Positions 12,002-24,250 of a stretch of 64,000 nucleotides of DNA are shown here, piece after piece. Both the position numbers and the translations under genes were made by a program. Numbering within the stretch: position 1 is the first letter of the stretch; each line of letters opens with the position of its first letter. Source of the DNA: Branchiostoma floridae (Eukaryota; Chordata; Leptocardii; Amphioxiformes; Branchiostomatidae); contig NC_049997.1 of assembly GCF_000003815.2 (NCBI RefSeq), positions 13,793,533-13,857,532 of the forward strand, given 5' to 3'. The notes below the pieces were generated by a model. That model did no database searches. It saw only the letters and a program-made list of their open reading frames with translations, and was not told the origin of the DNA.

Positions 12002-12656
12002 NNNNNNNNNNNNNNNNNNNNNNNNNNNNNNNNNNNNNNNNNNNNNNNNNNNNNNNNNNNNNNNNNNNNNNNNNNNNNNNNNNNNNNNNNNNNNNNNNNN
12101 NNNNNNNNNNNNNNNNNNNNNNNNNNNNNNNNNNNNNNNNNNNNNNNNNNNNNNNNNNNNNNNNNNNNNNNNNNNNNNNNNNNNNNNNNNNNNNNNNNNN
12201 NNNNNNNNNNNNNNNNNNNNNNNNNNNNNNNNNNNNNNNNNNNNNNNNNNNNNNNNNNNNNNNNNNNNNNNNNNNNNNNNNNNNNNNNNNNNNNNNNNNN
12301 NNNNNNNNNNNNNNNNNNNNNNNNNNNNNNNNNNNNNNNNNNNNNNNNNNNNNNNNNNNNNNNNNNNNNNNNNNNNNNNNNNNNNNNNNNNNNNNNNNNN
12401 NNNNNNNNNNNNNNNNNNNNNNNNNNNNNNNNNNNNNNNNNNNNNNNNNNNNNNNNNNNNNNNNNNNNNNNNNNNNNNNNNNNNNNNNNNNNNNNNNNNN
12501 NNNNNNNNNNNNNNNNNNNNNNNNNNNNNNNNNNNNNNNNNNNNNNNNNNNNNNNNNNNNNNNNNNNNNNNNNNNNNNNNNNNNNNNNNNNNNNNNNNNN
12601 NNNNNNNNNNNNNNNNNNNNNNNNNNNNNNNNNNNNNNNNNNNNNNNNNNNNNNNN
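12002..12656. other. Assembly gap (655 N)
   Basis: Run of N. Frames crossing it are artefacts. Confidence 1.
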
Positions 12657-12987
12657 TATGCTATCGCAGGATCTCCTGGGAGATTATCTTGCAAAATCGA
12701 ACCACCGAAATGCTGCGTACGTTCGATCGATAAGTCAACAATCTTCCAAGTTTCCACCTTAAAAATGAAGTAAACACAAAGTAGCATGGCAAAGTTAGGG
12801 TACAGTGGCGAACTTGGGATAATCCATTATTCATTTCAACCATGTTTTTTTTTATTTGCAAAATACAAATATCACACTAACAATGAAATCATTTCTTTTA
12901 GCAGGGATTATGATGAATCTGTCCATCAATTTTGCCACAATGCGATACCTAGGTGGTTAAAAAAAGAACCTTGGCGATACAAATAGA

Positions 12988-13098
12988 TAGCCTGAGTATC
13001 ATCCGTATTCTACCGGGGCTCCTTACACTCGCTACCCCTAAAATTTTAGGGAAGTGAGTGTAAGGAGCCCCGGTAGAAATAGGATGGTACCCAGGCTA
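12988..13098. mobile_element. 111-bp foldback MITE with 9-bp target duplication
   Basis: Arms of about 45 bases run TAGCCTG..ACCATCC..TTCTACCGGGGCTCCTTACACTC and read back inverted around 'aaaattttaggg'. The direct repeat ACAAATAGA flanks it exactly (12979-12987 and 13099-13107). A 9-bp duplication fits Mutator-like transposons; this copy has no coding capacity. Confidence 0.85.
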
Positions 13099-14063
13099 AC
13101 AAATAGATTCATTATTACATGTATACCTGACACCCCTCAAAATGAATAGTATCGCCCAGACCAAGATGCTTTGTGCTTGTTAGTTGCCTAGGTAACACGT
13201 GGGTAAGCAGCGCGCATGCGTGCATATTTTATTCAGCAGCGTCGGCATCATTCTGGCAACATGCTTCTTTACAGTCACGCTGTTTATTTACAACTCGCGT
13301 CACAACTTGTTTAGAGTCAGCCTTTGGGAAGCTGTGGTTTAGTCACACATACTACAAGGTATGAAATCTGTTTTATAATGTTTATCATTTATTTTCAGCT
13401 ACGTTCGCCGTAAATAGATTGGTTAGATATAGTAAAAAATGGTACGGCGTCCGCAGAATCAAAAATTTACTACTCGCTCCTCCAAAGTACCAAACTAGAT
13501 CATCAGTTTTCGTCGTAAGTTATTTGTAAATAGGTAATCATCTACTACTAGCTTGGTATCGCTCGTCAAAAATGTTTGTTTACACAAAATATGTAGTTTA
13601 CGCTGTGCAAATCTTGGGCTCTGTAAGTGAGGAAACGCACGTCGTGCGACTTTCGGTTATAATGAGGAATTGTACGCCCGGCCTCGCAAAGCATTGTGCG
13701 TTGCAAAATAGCGACAGATGTTAACTCTATCGCTGTAAACTCCTGTTTTTTAAAGAAAATGTACGCATTTCAAGTCAGACGTTCGCGACACGTCACTCAT
13801 CGTATCATTGCGCTCCGTTTTACGCCACCGCTTTCCGCTTCTTGTGTACATGGATTACGTGCCAATTCGGGTTGCTTTGAGGTCATGCACGTGTCTGTTG
13901 ACTACGCGAGGTACCTCGGCACGCGCAATGTCCGCCGCTATGCCCGTCGCTTTTGCGCCCACGAAAATGCGTGTCCGTTCTGTGCCCAAGCGTGCGAAGT
14001 CAGCACGGGGCGAGGTAATGCACGCGTTCGGAGTTTGCGTGAAGTTGCTCAAAACTCGTCAAT

Positions 14064-14186
14064 CGGCACGAAACGTGCTATTCTTCAAGCGACGCTATCT
14101 TTACACGCGTGCAGTTACCGTCACGCGACAGTAACTCCGCACCCGTGCAAAGATAGCGGCGTTTGAGAAATGGCACGTTTCGTGTG
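14064..14186. repeat. Foldback related to the 1.8-kb terminus
   Basis: The left arm (gcacgaaacgtgc, cgctatctttacacg, gttac) is mirrored by the right arm (gtaac, cgtgcaaagatagcg, ggcacgtttcgtg) around 14128. The outer sequence to about 14225 ('cacgtcgtgttg') also matches 1800-1840 inverted. It may be two joined termini of one transposon family. Confidence 0.75.
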
Positions 14187-14249
14187 GAATGACGTGTTTT
14201 GAGGAACTTCACGTCGTGTTGTTCCTCGTTTCGGGTACCCAAAACATAG

Positions 14250-15690
14250 CTCCAACAGAGATTCTGAAAGAGATCCCTACTAAGGTAAAATTACTGATTG
14301 TTCTGATAGAATCACAAATTGTGCCAGAACAAATCCACAGGTTGCATTGAAATATCTAACAATACATGTAATTGAAATTATGTATACCCTAGCCTTTTTC
14401 AGGTTGACCTTAAATCAATAGACAGTTGAAAAAGCTGCATCGCAGGGAAAATGGTGAAGAAAATGAAATATTGCAATACTTCTTGCCGAATGACCGAATA
14501 TTGGCCGGATATCTCTGTTGCGATTTGGGCCATGACGAATCGCGACCATTTTGACTACGGCCTCTCGATACAGGTGAATAAAACATAGAGAAAAATGGCA
14601 TCATTCATTTTCCAGAACCTACAGCCATTTCTACCTGTTCTCTTGGCTATCTGCCATTGTTCTACTAATAACATTGCCTGAGGCTGTATTACCTACCCTA
14701 CTGTGGTGACCCCATAGCCTGATCCTAAGGATAATTACATCCATAATAACAGCCCTCCAGCAAAACATATATATCAAAAACCTTGTTCTGATATCACCGT
14801 ATCACATATAACAGTTCCCACTCTTTAATATCCACTCTCTATTTTGCCTAAGAATGAAAACGGATACCTGGATTGCTTAAAATCTACATACAGTATACTA
14901 TCGATAGAATAGTTACTTTTTTTAAGTTTATAATTAATGTGCAAGTACATAAAACCAACAGCCAGCAAGATCTCACTGTTTTCAAAAGCATTTACATTGT
15001 TGGTTAAACTTAAGTTTAAGTCTGATTTTTTTTTACATTATAAAAAAAAATTCAAGCACATAAAAACAAGATGGTGTGGTTTCATCTAAACCATACAATT
15101 TTCAGCCTAATTCAAGGCAAGCAGAAAAGTTATAATTACCAGGTTTGGATTCTTAAATAGCTCATGGGACAAAAGGCGCCTTACTAGTAAGTATTAAGGG
15201 GGTCTTTCTGGATCCAAATGACAAACATTGCTAGAGGGCTTACACCATGCTGTGCACACCTGTACAGGTAAACCTACCTTAACACAGGTGTGCATCTCCT
15301 TAAACCCGCATATGGCGCTCATCCGGAGACAAAATTGCTGATTGACAGGCATAGTAATCGCTAATCTCCCACCCTACCAGACCCTGCCACAGACCTCAGG
15401 TTGGCCTCCCCTAAGTACCCTTGGGGAAAGTGGACATATATATTTCTGTCTGAGGCCTGCCTGCTAGGGACACCAGTACCACTGTATGTGTGTGTTTGTT
15501 TGTTTGTAAGAATGGGCTTGCCAGCAACAGAAATTTGTTCCTGTATTGAATATCTATTTTCTACAACAGAATCTGTCTCAGCTCATACAACAAGAAGGAC
15601 GAGCATAAATCAATATAAAGCTAAACTTGTACTGACCAAGGTGGTTATGATTACCTTCTCGTTCGTACATACTAGTAATTATTGTCATGC
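14250..15690. other. Non-coding, no gene seen
   Basis: AT-rich, with one short inverted repeat near 15250-15295 (tgcacacctgt / acaggtgtgca). No exon is supported. Confidence 0.35.
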
Positions 15691-15699
15691 TAGTAATAG

Positions 15700-15865
15700 T
15701 ATTTCTGACACCGTGGGTTGTTATCCACTGTCTCCAGGTCAGAGCACAATTATCTTTTGTACCCCAAGTCCTATAGACAGCACAGCTTTGGTGACATGTC
15801 AAGGGATTTGAACCCAGGATCTCTATTTTCTAGGTCAAACACCCTAAAGCATTTATCCAACACAA
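15700..15865 (-). mobile_element. tRNA-derived SINE (minus)
   Basis: Read on the minus strand from about 15865, a box-A-like stretch (TGGATAAATGCTTTAGG) is followed by a box-B match (GGGTTCAAATCCC, near 15810). The body then begins 'cttgacatgtcacc'. The tRNA-like head plus a long non-tRNA body indicates a SINE rather than a tRNA gene. Confidence 0.55.
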
Positions 15866-17023
15866 CAGGGCACCAAGTATACTATACTAATAGACTCAAA
15901 AAGAAGTGTAGGAGTACAGACAAAATACGTCAGTAGGTAATATAAGCAAGGCATGATTGTACATGTACCACAGGGGCATATATGATTATGAACAAACAAA
16001 ATACGAACAGAAGCAATTGCTAGCTTACAGTTTTCAAACCAGTCTAGTACATGTACTGGTAATGCCATATTGCCTGAATAACAAGAAAGTCCTACTGGTA
16101 TAAAATACAATGATAGAGGAGTATCTTCTAGACTAGGTTTACATAACATGTGAAACTTAGAGACATTCTGTTACTTCACAAATACTTCTTTTCAGGAATA
16201 GTCCTGAAATGCAAGACTAACAGTTTCAACAGCATGATCTGGGACGCATCCAAAAAAAAAAAAATAGATTCTGTATCAGATTTGCAACAGTTCAAAATAT
16301 AAACAAACCATACTACCTCCTTTTGTGAATTCCTGACAAATGACAAAACAATATCTTAGACATGTATCTTTACTAAGACTTTGGAACATTGTCTCAACAC
16401 AATTAGGAAAATAAAAGATTACATGCTGAACAACAAAAACAAGCTAGATTACTCAATCCTCTCCTGCGGGGAAGATTCTTGCTCTACAGTCAATCATGAA
16501 GTGCATGTGCACTATCTGAGTGTATTTGCCTCACTCTGTGATTTTTATTCTCTCAGAATAGCCAATGACATTCTCCAGTCTGGAGAAAGATAATAGTTTT
16601 TCATTAGACCATTGAAGATTCTACAGTAGTTGTGGTTATGGATCACATCAGAATAAAACCCTGTACAGTATAACAGACAGGACCATGTCTGTACAATGCA
16701 AAAGTTATATACATTTGCTAACTTAGCATTGTAGGGATATCTTGAATTGATGTAGATTTTGTTGAATACAGTTGTATTTGTTATTTGTCTGGCTCTGTAT
16801 GTAAAAAAAGGTGTCAAGGTCATTGAGTGTGGTGGACTATTTTTTACCTGGGGACAACAATACAAAAGTCATAACTAGAACTTTTAGTTTTACCACCTAC
16901 AATGCTACATGGAAAGATACAGAAATAGGACTTTTTGTCTGATATTGCAAAAGAATAGTGTGAAAAAGATTTACTCATGTAACAGTAAGAGAGCAACACT
17001 GTCAGACTGACTCAGTTTCAGGG

Positions 17024-17104
17024 ATTTGACATCTAGCTATCACAAACTGCCCTGTGTCTTATTCTAGGACACAGGGCATGTTGGTAGATCCAGATGTCAA
17101 ATCC
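17024..17104. repeat. Short foldback element
   Basis: 'ggatttgacatct' and 'tgccctgtgtc' in the left half are mirrored by 'gacacagggca' and 'agatgtcaaatcc' in the right half, giving a stem-loop of about 80 bases with an internal bulge. It is most likely a tiny MITE. A microRNA precursor is possible but nothing here supports processing. Confidence 0.65.
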
Positions 17105-17249
17105 TGCAGGGAAGGAGTAATTAACACAGCTCAATGGCTGTGCCCGATTTTCTGCTCCAGGCAGGAGCACCTCCCCAAGGGCAGGGTGGTGTAGCCGAAA
17201 CATGCGCTCCGGACAAGCGCCAGATGCGGGTTTAAGATGCACCAAACTA

Positions 17250-18233
17250 CTCTAGTACACCCTCTTCTTAAAGTCAAGCAAAACTATAATTGTACAGTCC
17301 AGAAAATACAAATCTGGGATAAAACAAACATTTTTAGTCAACATGTTTTTGGGAGAGAGGAAGCTTGGTCCATTACATAGTAACGTGATAGTATATAATT
17401 ACATGTTGGATGTTAGTTTGCCCTAATTAGTACACTTATAATGGTACAGGTGGTCAACTTGCAGGAAATGCCTCTGAAACTGTCTTGGAAAAATGTACTA
17501 AGCTGTGGTTTTCTAAGCTCTTGTCTTCTTGAGTAATGGTTCAGCCTGTGTCTTCTGTGTAACATTTAAGTAAGACTGATCTTTTTTGGCTCACACTAAA
17601 AGATGTGCTAGAGACATCTGCAAAAAAACCTACAGAATGACCAACATACACTTGTATAAGGCTGCAAAAAATGATCTAGGAAGAATAGGCTTGATGTAAT
17701 CAAATCAGTTAGAATTGTCTATAACTATAAGCTAATGAAGTACATGTACGTGTTCATCTTTGTATCAAGTAAACAAGCCCCCTTCCCCAATACCCTAACA
17801 CTGTGATACGGGCTTAACTATAGACATATTTACATAAAACAAAAACTACATAGTCACAGTAAGTTGTGCTTGCTGTATTGATAGAAAAATTGGTTTGAAT
17901 TAATTACTAAGTGCAACAAAGAACAACCTTGTTGTTTACATTTGAAAAATGGCTTCTTTAATTCCTCTGCACTTAAAATTGAACAATTTTTGTATCTGAA
18001 GCAAAAATCTGCACAGATATTCAGTGTTTTGAAAACAAAGCAACTTGATCTTGTCAAGTCAGTTGCCAAAACAAGCTGGTTTATGTAGAAAGACAAAGAT
18101 GGGCGCCACAAAGAAAAGAAACATCCTTTTGTGTTCCATACTTGCCTGCTTAGAGCGGATGTAACGTGTATACAAATCACACATCTACCTTAACTTCCCA
18201 GGGTCAGCTTTGTGGTGTGAACTGGAGACATTC
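17250..18233. other. Non-coding, no gene seen
   Basis: AT-rich sequence without repeats or exons that I can support. A weak tRNA-SINE-like head may lie just before it (17180-17240, with a degenerate box B 'gcgggtttaag'). Confidence 0.3.
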
Positions 18234-18239
18234 TTTGGA

Positions 18240-19511
18240 GAGGGTCTGCATGGGGGGGTCTTGGTAACGCTTAACGGTGAATTCAGGAGGTCCGGTAACG
18301 CTTAACGATAAATTCAGGAGGCCCGGTAACGCTTAACGGTAAATTCAGAATGAGTTACAAAGCATAACATTAACATTGACGTGCATTCCTATTCATACAA
18401 CGCTAGAGTAGTTATATCAATGGGTGAAAATATCCGACTAATGACATTGTGAGAAGCAAAAGGTGCCCAGAACCCGGAGGAATGACAGGGACAATGTCCA
18501 TGACATCTCTAAATTGGCGGAGGCAGAGTTCCCGGCCCGCCACAGAGACGGCAGCAGCAAAGTTCTTATGGCGGGAGGTGGATTGAACTATTGTTTCAGC
18601 ACATGGAGCGCCGGAGGCGCGACGCATTCCAGGGGGGTCCGGGGGGATTTTCCCCCGGAAAAAAATTAAAATCAAGACCCTCTTAAATGCTATTTCCTGC
18701 ATTTTCGGCACATTTTGCCGACCGACTAAGCTAGGTTGATTTTGACATTTTCATCAAATTACACATGATTATACTCGTAGCTTTGGCCTCCACCCCCAGA
18801 GCCCCGACATATTTTTACCAATTCGAGCTCGGAAGGCACGAGGCGTTGCAATATAGTTCCGGGAAAATTCTAAAATCTGGACCGTCTGAAACGCCATTTA
18901 CTGCATTTTGAAGGACAGATTTTGCCGTAAGACGAAGCTAAATTAAATGACATTTTATTAGAGAGAAAGGTTGATTTTGTGCGAAAACCCACGCCCCTAA
19001 CATATTTTCGCCATGTCGTCATGAGCGCCAAAGGCGCAAGCCGTTTCAATGGAGGTCCGGAGAAACCTTATTTTCTGCATTCTAGGAGAACTTTTTGCCC
19101 GAAACGTAGCTATGTTTGACACTGAAATCTGTATGACTTTTTATTGAGTGATAAAGTTTTGAGGGCGAAGCTTCCGCAACATATTTTACCATGTTTAGTG
19201 CCGAAGGCCGGGATGCTTGGAGAAATTTTGAAATCTGGTCCCTTTGAAACGCCATTTCCTGCATTTTCAGGGGTTCTATCTGGCATTTGACTTCCTTTGT
19301 ATAGTATAACGGGTTACGAAGAATTTCTTGGTAACGGTTAACGGTGAATTCGGGATGACAAATAACGATTAACGTTGAATTAAAACGACCAATAACGCTT
19401 CACGAAGAATATACCGATAACGATTAACGTTGAATTAGAGTGGGTCGGTAACGATTAACGGTGAATTAAAATGGCTCGTAACGCTTAACGGAAAAAGGCA
19501 TGCAGACCCTC
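18240..19511. mobile_element. 1.27-kb non-autonomous DNA transposon
   Basis: Terminal inverted repeats GAGGGTCTGCATG (18240-18252) and its complement (19499-19511) are flanked by the direct repeat TTTGGA (18234-18239 and 19512-19517). Inside each end lie direct runs of a ~30-base motif, GGTAACGCTTAACGGTGAATTC, three at the left (18266-18350) and six at the right (19330-19495). The middle (18600-19290) holds about four diverged 175-195-base units marked by 'gccattt-ctgcattt'. No transposase is visible. A 6-bp duplication with arrays next to the ends recalls Polinton-type or other large elements, but the family is uncertain. Confidence 0.75.
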
Positions 19512-19707
19512 TTTGGATAGTCATGCATACTGTATGTCCTGCAAAATTAGGATCATGTCTTTCTAGGCTATACCTTCTTACTCTTAGATCCTAGTTGGTG
19601 GCTAGTTCATACCTGAGCTTGCTTGAAAAATTCTGTGACTTTCAAATTATACTGTACAAAGATCTATGACGAAAGTGACCAACTGAGCATGCTATATTAT
19701 AACAGCT

Positions 19708-21732
19708 TTGAATTCTGTTCAGGTTGTGCCTCTGTTCCCTATATACATATCCAATAAATCCCCAGGAAGCGATGGTTTAACAACAGAATTCTACGTACAT
19801 TTCTGGCAGTACTTAGAAAAAGACCTTCTTTTAGCTGCAAATTATGCCTTTAGAAAAGGTGAATTACCAGTGTCACAGAAACGAGGAGTAATTCATTTAA
19901 TACCAAAAAAGGATAGCGACTTAAGGAAACTTGGAAATTGGCGCCCTATTACACTTTTAAATGTTGATTATAAACTCATAAGTAAAACTTTAGCGAATAG
20001 ACTAGAACCTCTCTTGCCAAAATTGATACATCCAGACCAAACAGGTTTTATAAAAGGAAGACAAATATTCACTAATGTAAGACATATTGCTGATTTCATG
20101 GAGTACACAAAAATGTATAATTTGCCTGCCCTTGCCTTATTCATCGACTTTAAAAAAGCCTTCGATACAATTGAGCGTAAAGTTATCATTAAAACATTAG
20201 AAACAATGAATCTTGGAAAAAACTTCATTGACTGGGTCAAACTACTGTACAAAAATGCCATCAGTTGTGTTATTAACAACGGTTTTTCGTCGCCGTGGTT
20301 TGATGTAAGTAGAGGGGTAAGGCAGGGTGATCCACTTTCAGCATATCTATTTAACTTAGTGATTGAAGTTGTAGCCTGTAGAATAAGGGCCGATCCTTCT
20401 GTCGAAGGTATATCGATCTATGGCTGCAAGCGAAAACTATCCATGTATGCTGATGATTTAACCGGTCTTGTCAAAGATGAAAACTCCGCTAAAAGCTTAC
20501 TAGACATTCTAGATCATTTTAAACTCTGTAGTGGCCTAGAGGTCAGTAAAAAAAAAACTAAAGCTACGTGGATGGGAGCAAGCAGACATAGGATCGATGA
20601 GCCTTTGGAGGTTCTGTGGCCACGTGGGCCTATATATGCACTGGGTACTTATTTCTCATACAACCAGGAAGACTGTGATAAGTTAAACTTTGATTATCAC
20701 CTGAAAGCTATGGAGAAACTGTTAAATGTATGGAGGATAAGAGATCTAACTACAATTGGGAGAATTGTTCTTGTTAAAACACTTGGTATTTCTAAACTAA
20801 TTTATAATTGTACGGTTCTGCCGGTTCCCGCTGGCTTTTCTGAGAAAGTAAATGGTTATATTTTCAAATTTATTTGGGATGAAAAAAAGCCAAAGGTGAA
20901 AATGAAGACAGTAATAGGGAAAAAAGACCAAGGTGGTCTAACTATGGTGGATTTTTCCATTAAATGTAAAGCCCTTAAGGCGTCATGGATTAAGAGACTC
21001 GAGAAAAGTGAAAGTTGTTCCTATATGTTAAGTCAGTGGGGAGGGAAATTACTATTTCAATGTAACTATGATATAACATGTTTAGATCTATCTAATTTAC
21101 CATTGTTCTACTGTCAAGTACTGCAGGCTTGGCAGTCGATTGTGCAATCGGTTCCGAAATCTAAAGATGACATAAGTAAACAAATTATCTGGAATAACAG
21201 ATTTATATTAGTAGGCCGGAAATCTGTATTGTACAACCGGTGGTGCCAAGCTGGTATTCTGAAAATATGTGATGTTATGTCAAGCGATGGTAACTTCCTA
21301 ACATTGGGTGAGCTGGCCCAGAAACATGAAATAGTCTTTACACCTGTTGATATGCTCAGATACTCTAGCCTGAAGTCAGCTATCCCAAATGGTTGGAAAA
21401 ATACAGTAAAAAAGGATCAGCTCGGTGATTCGGTGGAAAACACCATCGCTTCTCAGGCCTTCTCTTGTAAACAATTATATGATATATATTTAAAACAAAC
21501 ATTTGAACCCCCAACGGGCCAAGATGAATTGTTAAGCGTTCTAGAAAATGAAAACAACTTGGAAAAAGTGTATTTATTACCTTTCACATGTACTAAGAAT
21601 GTTAAACTACAGTACTTTCAGTATAAGATCATACATAGATTTTTGCCGACAAATTGCTATTTAAAGAAAATCAAAGTTACAGACTCAGATAAATGTCCTT
21701 TTTGTAACAACAAACAAACCACCTGTTTGTAG
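19708..21732 (+). pseudogene. Reverse transcriptase part of L1/Tx1-like ORF2
   Basis: The open frame encodes a non-LTR reverse transcriptase that would copy its own RNA at a nicked target. The element-derived part begins near residue 17 (KSPGSDG); the first 16 residues come from flanking host DNA, so the ATG at 19708 is accidental. Motif A is FIDFKKAFD (145-153), motif B RQGDPLSAYLF (205-215) and motif C YADD (247-250). A C-terminal zinc knuckle begins CPFC (about 663-666), but its second half (His and Cys) lies in another frame from 21720, so an indel of about one base ended the protein early. Endonuclease and N-terminus are absent. Confidence 0.92.
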
Positions 21733-22096
21733 ATTGTGTCTATGTTATTAGTTATTGGAACGACTTTTGCTCATGGTGGCTCAAAACCTTTTCAGAACAT
21801 ATTGTATTAACGAAAACTGATATTATGTATGGTAAGGTTAACAAGCAGAAAATGAATAAATACTTGAATCAATGTTTATTACATGCAAAATATGCCATAT
21901 TTAAGAATGTATCTTCGAATACTAAGCCTTATTTTTGTGACACAATCTTCTGTTATTAACTTTCGAGACCAACATTCTTTGTAATAAGTTACTCCTCACT
22001 ATGTATATTATGTTATATTAGGGGGCTTGCCACAGGGTTTCTTTTTTGTATTTGAAAGTTATATTGAATAAAAAATAAAAAAATAAAAAAAAAAAA
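19757..22096 (+). mobile_element. 5'-truncated L1/Tx1-like non-LTR retrotransposon
   Basis: A 14-bp target duplication (atacatatccaata) lies at 19743-19756 and 22097-22110. The right copy follows an A-rich tail (22066-22096, ataaaaa-type). The 5' end starts inside the reverse transcriptase domain, so the 5' UTR, any first ORF and the endonuclease are missing. The element is dead but little decayed. Confidence 0.93.
21720..21959 (+). pseudogene. Frameshifted C-terminus of the same ORF2
   Basis: In a frame shifted by -1 from the RT frame, 21720-21959 reads on with HLFVDC, which supplies the His and last Cys of the zinc knuckle begun upstream. About 70 further residues follow before a TAA, then the short 3' UTR and A-rich tail. 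Confidence 0.8.
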
Positions 22097-22110
22097 ATAC
22101 ATATCCAATA

Positions 22111-23259
22111 GTCCCCAGAAACTAACCCATGTACCCCTAACCCCTAAACTTCAATATATAACATTGTACTTTTGTAAACTTTCTCCATACTTTTTACCTA
22201 TTTCTTGTTTCCTTGGGGAACAAAAACTGCTCTGACACTATTTTCCAGGGCTAGCAAGCAAGACGAAACAGAATGACTATTCTCATTCTCAAACTATATG
22301 TATTTAAACATGAACACAATCACGCTCAAGGCTCGTTTTTCTTACGCTGGTATACCCTCTCGCGATGACTTCAAATTAGGTCCGACCACGATATATCAGG
22401 ATTACGGGATACAAGGGGATGCGAGGATAAAAAATGGTGCTGCCTGGAGGATCCTGTGACTTATTCATTAATAGCGATCGTCGTGACTGGTTTAAACTTT
22501 AGATAACCTCTGTAAGACGATATATGGCCTTCCGCCACAGATCCAGGAGGTGAGATAAAGTTTGATCAAACAGTGGGCTTCTAGGATGACGCTGTAAACT
22601 TAAGTTCTGGCTAGGAGTGCTACTTCCTCATTGCATCGGAAGTGTGTAAACAGTACTACTCTCTTGAGCTGAGAGTTCATCAGCTTTTCCTTACCGTAAT
22701 TTACTTTTACAATTGTTTTACATAATATATTTTGCTACAGGTAGGAGAAAAAGAATCTTTTTCTTTTTCTGTGTTTTGAGTACAATAAATTTCCTGAGAT
22801 ACATGTACAACCATCCCATAATAATGATTATAGCACATGTCAAGATTTGATTTAAATCATAATTTCTCCTACTGTCTTGTATTGTTGTAAGGTAATCTTT
22901 TACTTTCTTATTCCACCATCAATTTCTTAAACCATGATATTTATAACAACGATTATGATATTATTGCCAAAATCATATACTCTTCTGTTTATGAAATTCT
23001 GAATTAACTATGTATCAAGTAAGTCTGGACTAAAAGCAGTAATGTTATAGGTAAATACTGAAGGCATAATAATGCCTTCCAAGAAGAAAACCAAAGTTGT
23101 AAACCATGCACAACAAGAATAGGTTCTTGTGATTTATTCATTTATTGAGATTGCAGACGGTGCAATACAATTTGGCAGGCAGCGTGGCTGATATTAGGCG
23201 ATCAAAAACAACATGATGTAAAACTAAAACATCTCTACAAGACAGGAGAAGCTACTAAC
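22111..23259. other. Probable intron 1 of the Reeler-domain gene
   Basis: No exon or repeat is recognised. The minus-strand donor at 23258-23259 places this stretch in the first intron of the gene starting at 23470. The intron must extend leftward past the L1-like element, since no further exon is visible. Confidence 0.45.
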
Positions 23260-23470
23260 CTGTATAGACCTCCCCCGGTACGTAGCTGTCTGGCTGTCCC
23301 TCTACCTTAATGGCAAACCCGTTGTCTCCGCGATGTTTGGCCGCCCCGTGCCCGCTCGGGACGCGGTTACAGAAGTTCCCGGGAGAACCATCGGGGTACC
23401 CCCGCACAACATCAGACAACCCCGCGGTGAGCAGGACGAGCAGAGCCCACGGCGTCCGTCCCGCAGACAT
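23260..23470 (-). CDS. First coding exon of a Reeler-domain (F-spondin-like) secreted protein
   Basis: The exon encodes a signal peptide (MSAGRTPWALLVLLTAGLSD..., likely cleaved before YPDG) and the start of a Reeler/reelin-N domain, with a Cys and the run FAIKVEGQPDSYVPG, very close to the F-spondin N-terminus. F-spondin is an extracellular-matrix protein of floor plate and neurons. I chose the ATG at 23470 because it puts the hydrophobic segment at the start; an upstream in-frame ATG at 23536 would add a polar extension. The exon ends at 23260 before a GT donor (minus strand, 23259-23258), leaving phase 1. The rest of the gene is not visible downstream. Other Reeler proteins, such as ferric-chelate reductase 1-like, are alternatives. 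Confidence 0.7.
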
Positions 23471-24250
23471 CTTCACATCTCGTGGGACCCGAACCCGTGT
23501 CCTCCAGTCTGCTGGCATAATGTTACAACAGAACAAAGGCGTTCACAATAACTACTCAATTATTCAATTCAGCTGCATTATAATCTGGGCGACGTGTAAA
23601 AACATTGAATTACAAAACCAAAACTGTTTACTTAAAAGAAGACAAGGAAAACAACAACAAACCGACTGTGTTATTCGTCTAATCCCGGAGATTTTCCATT
23701 CGACACAAACCGTTGGGTAACTAAAACTAGGCAGGAATTTTAATCATTCTCACAAAACGGTAGCGTTTTTGCGACAATCAGAGCGGCACGAATAAAGTCT
23801 ACAATCACAGCCAGGGCTCCAAAAAATTGCTTCAAGATCTTGCGAAATCTTAAAGAATTTCGTACAAGACAGTTTCAACGGTATCGACTGATTTAAGACA
23901 TCATAAAAAGTGCTCTTAAAACCAGATGTCAGACCGAGATGAAACGTGTACGGAAAACGCTTTTGAATCTTTGATCAAGACACAATCGGACACGAAAACA
24001 ACATGAAGACCACGAGAAAGAACTTGAAAGAATAGACCTAGTCGTACCTGGTCACCCCGATGGTTAAGATGTTCTTAAACAGCCCGTTTAATCTAGAGTG
24101 GCTCAAACAAAAACTCCGCAAACACAAATTTCTGCTCCACAAACCCGGAAAACCACCTTCTCTCGTGCAGGGAGGTCAGAAGTCATAGGACTAGTCCACT
24201 CGGGAACGGGGAGGAATAGGTTCGCGAATACGAGAAATAAAGGCCATTTC
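23471..24250 (-). promoter_or_regulatory. Putative upstream region of the Reeler-domain gene
   Basis: The exon and its immediate upstream sequence (23290-23520) are richer in CpG than their surroundings, as expected near a start site. No TATA box at a sensible distance could be assigned. Extent is a guess. Confidence 0.3.

Noticed and set aside
13696-14166. 156-codon and overlapping 108-codon frames
   Set aside because: They run into the foldback arms and have Arg/Ala/Cys-rich compositions typical of GC-rich non-coding DNA.
17024-17104. microRNA precursor
   Set aside because: The hairpin has the look of a short foldback transposon and nothing indicates processing.
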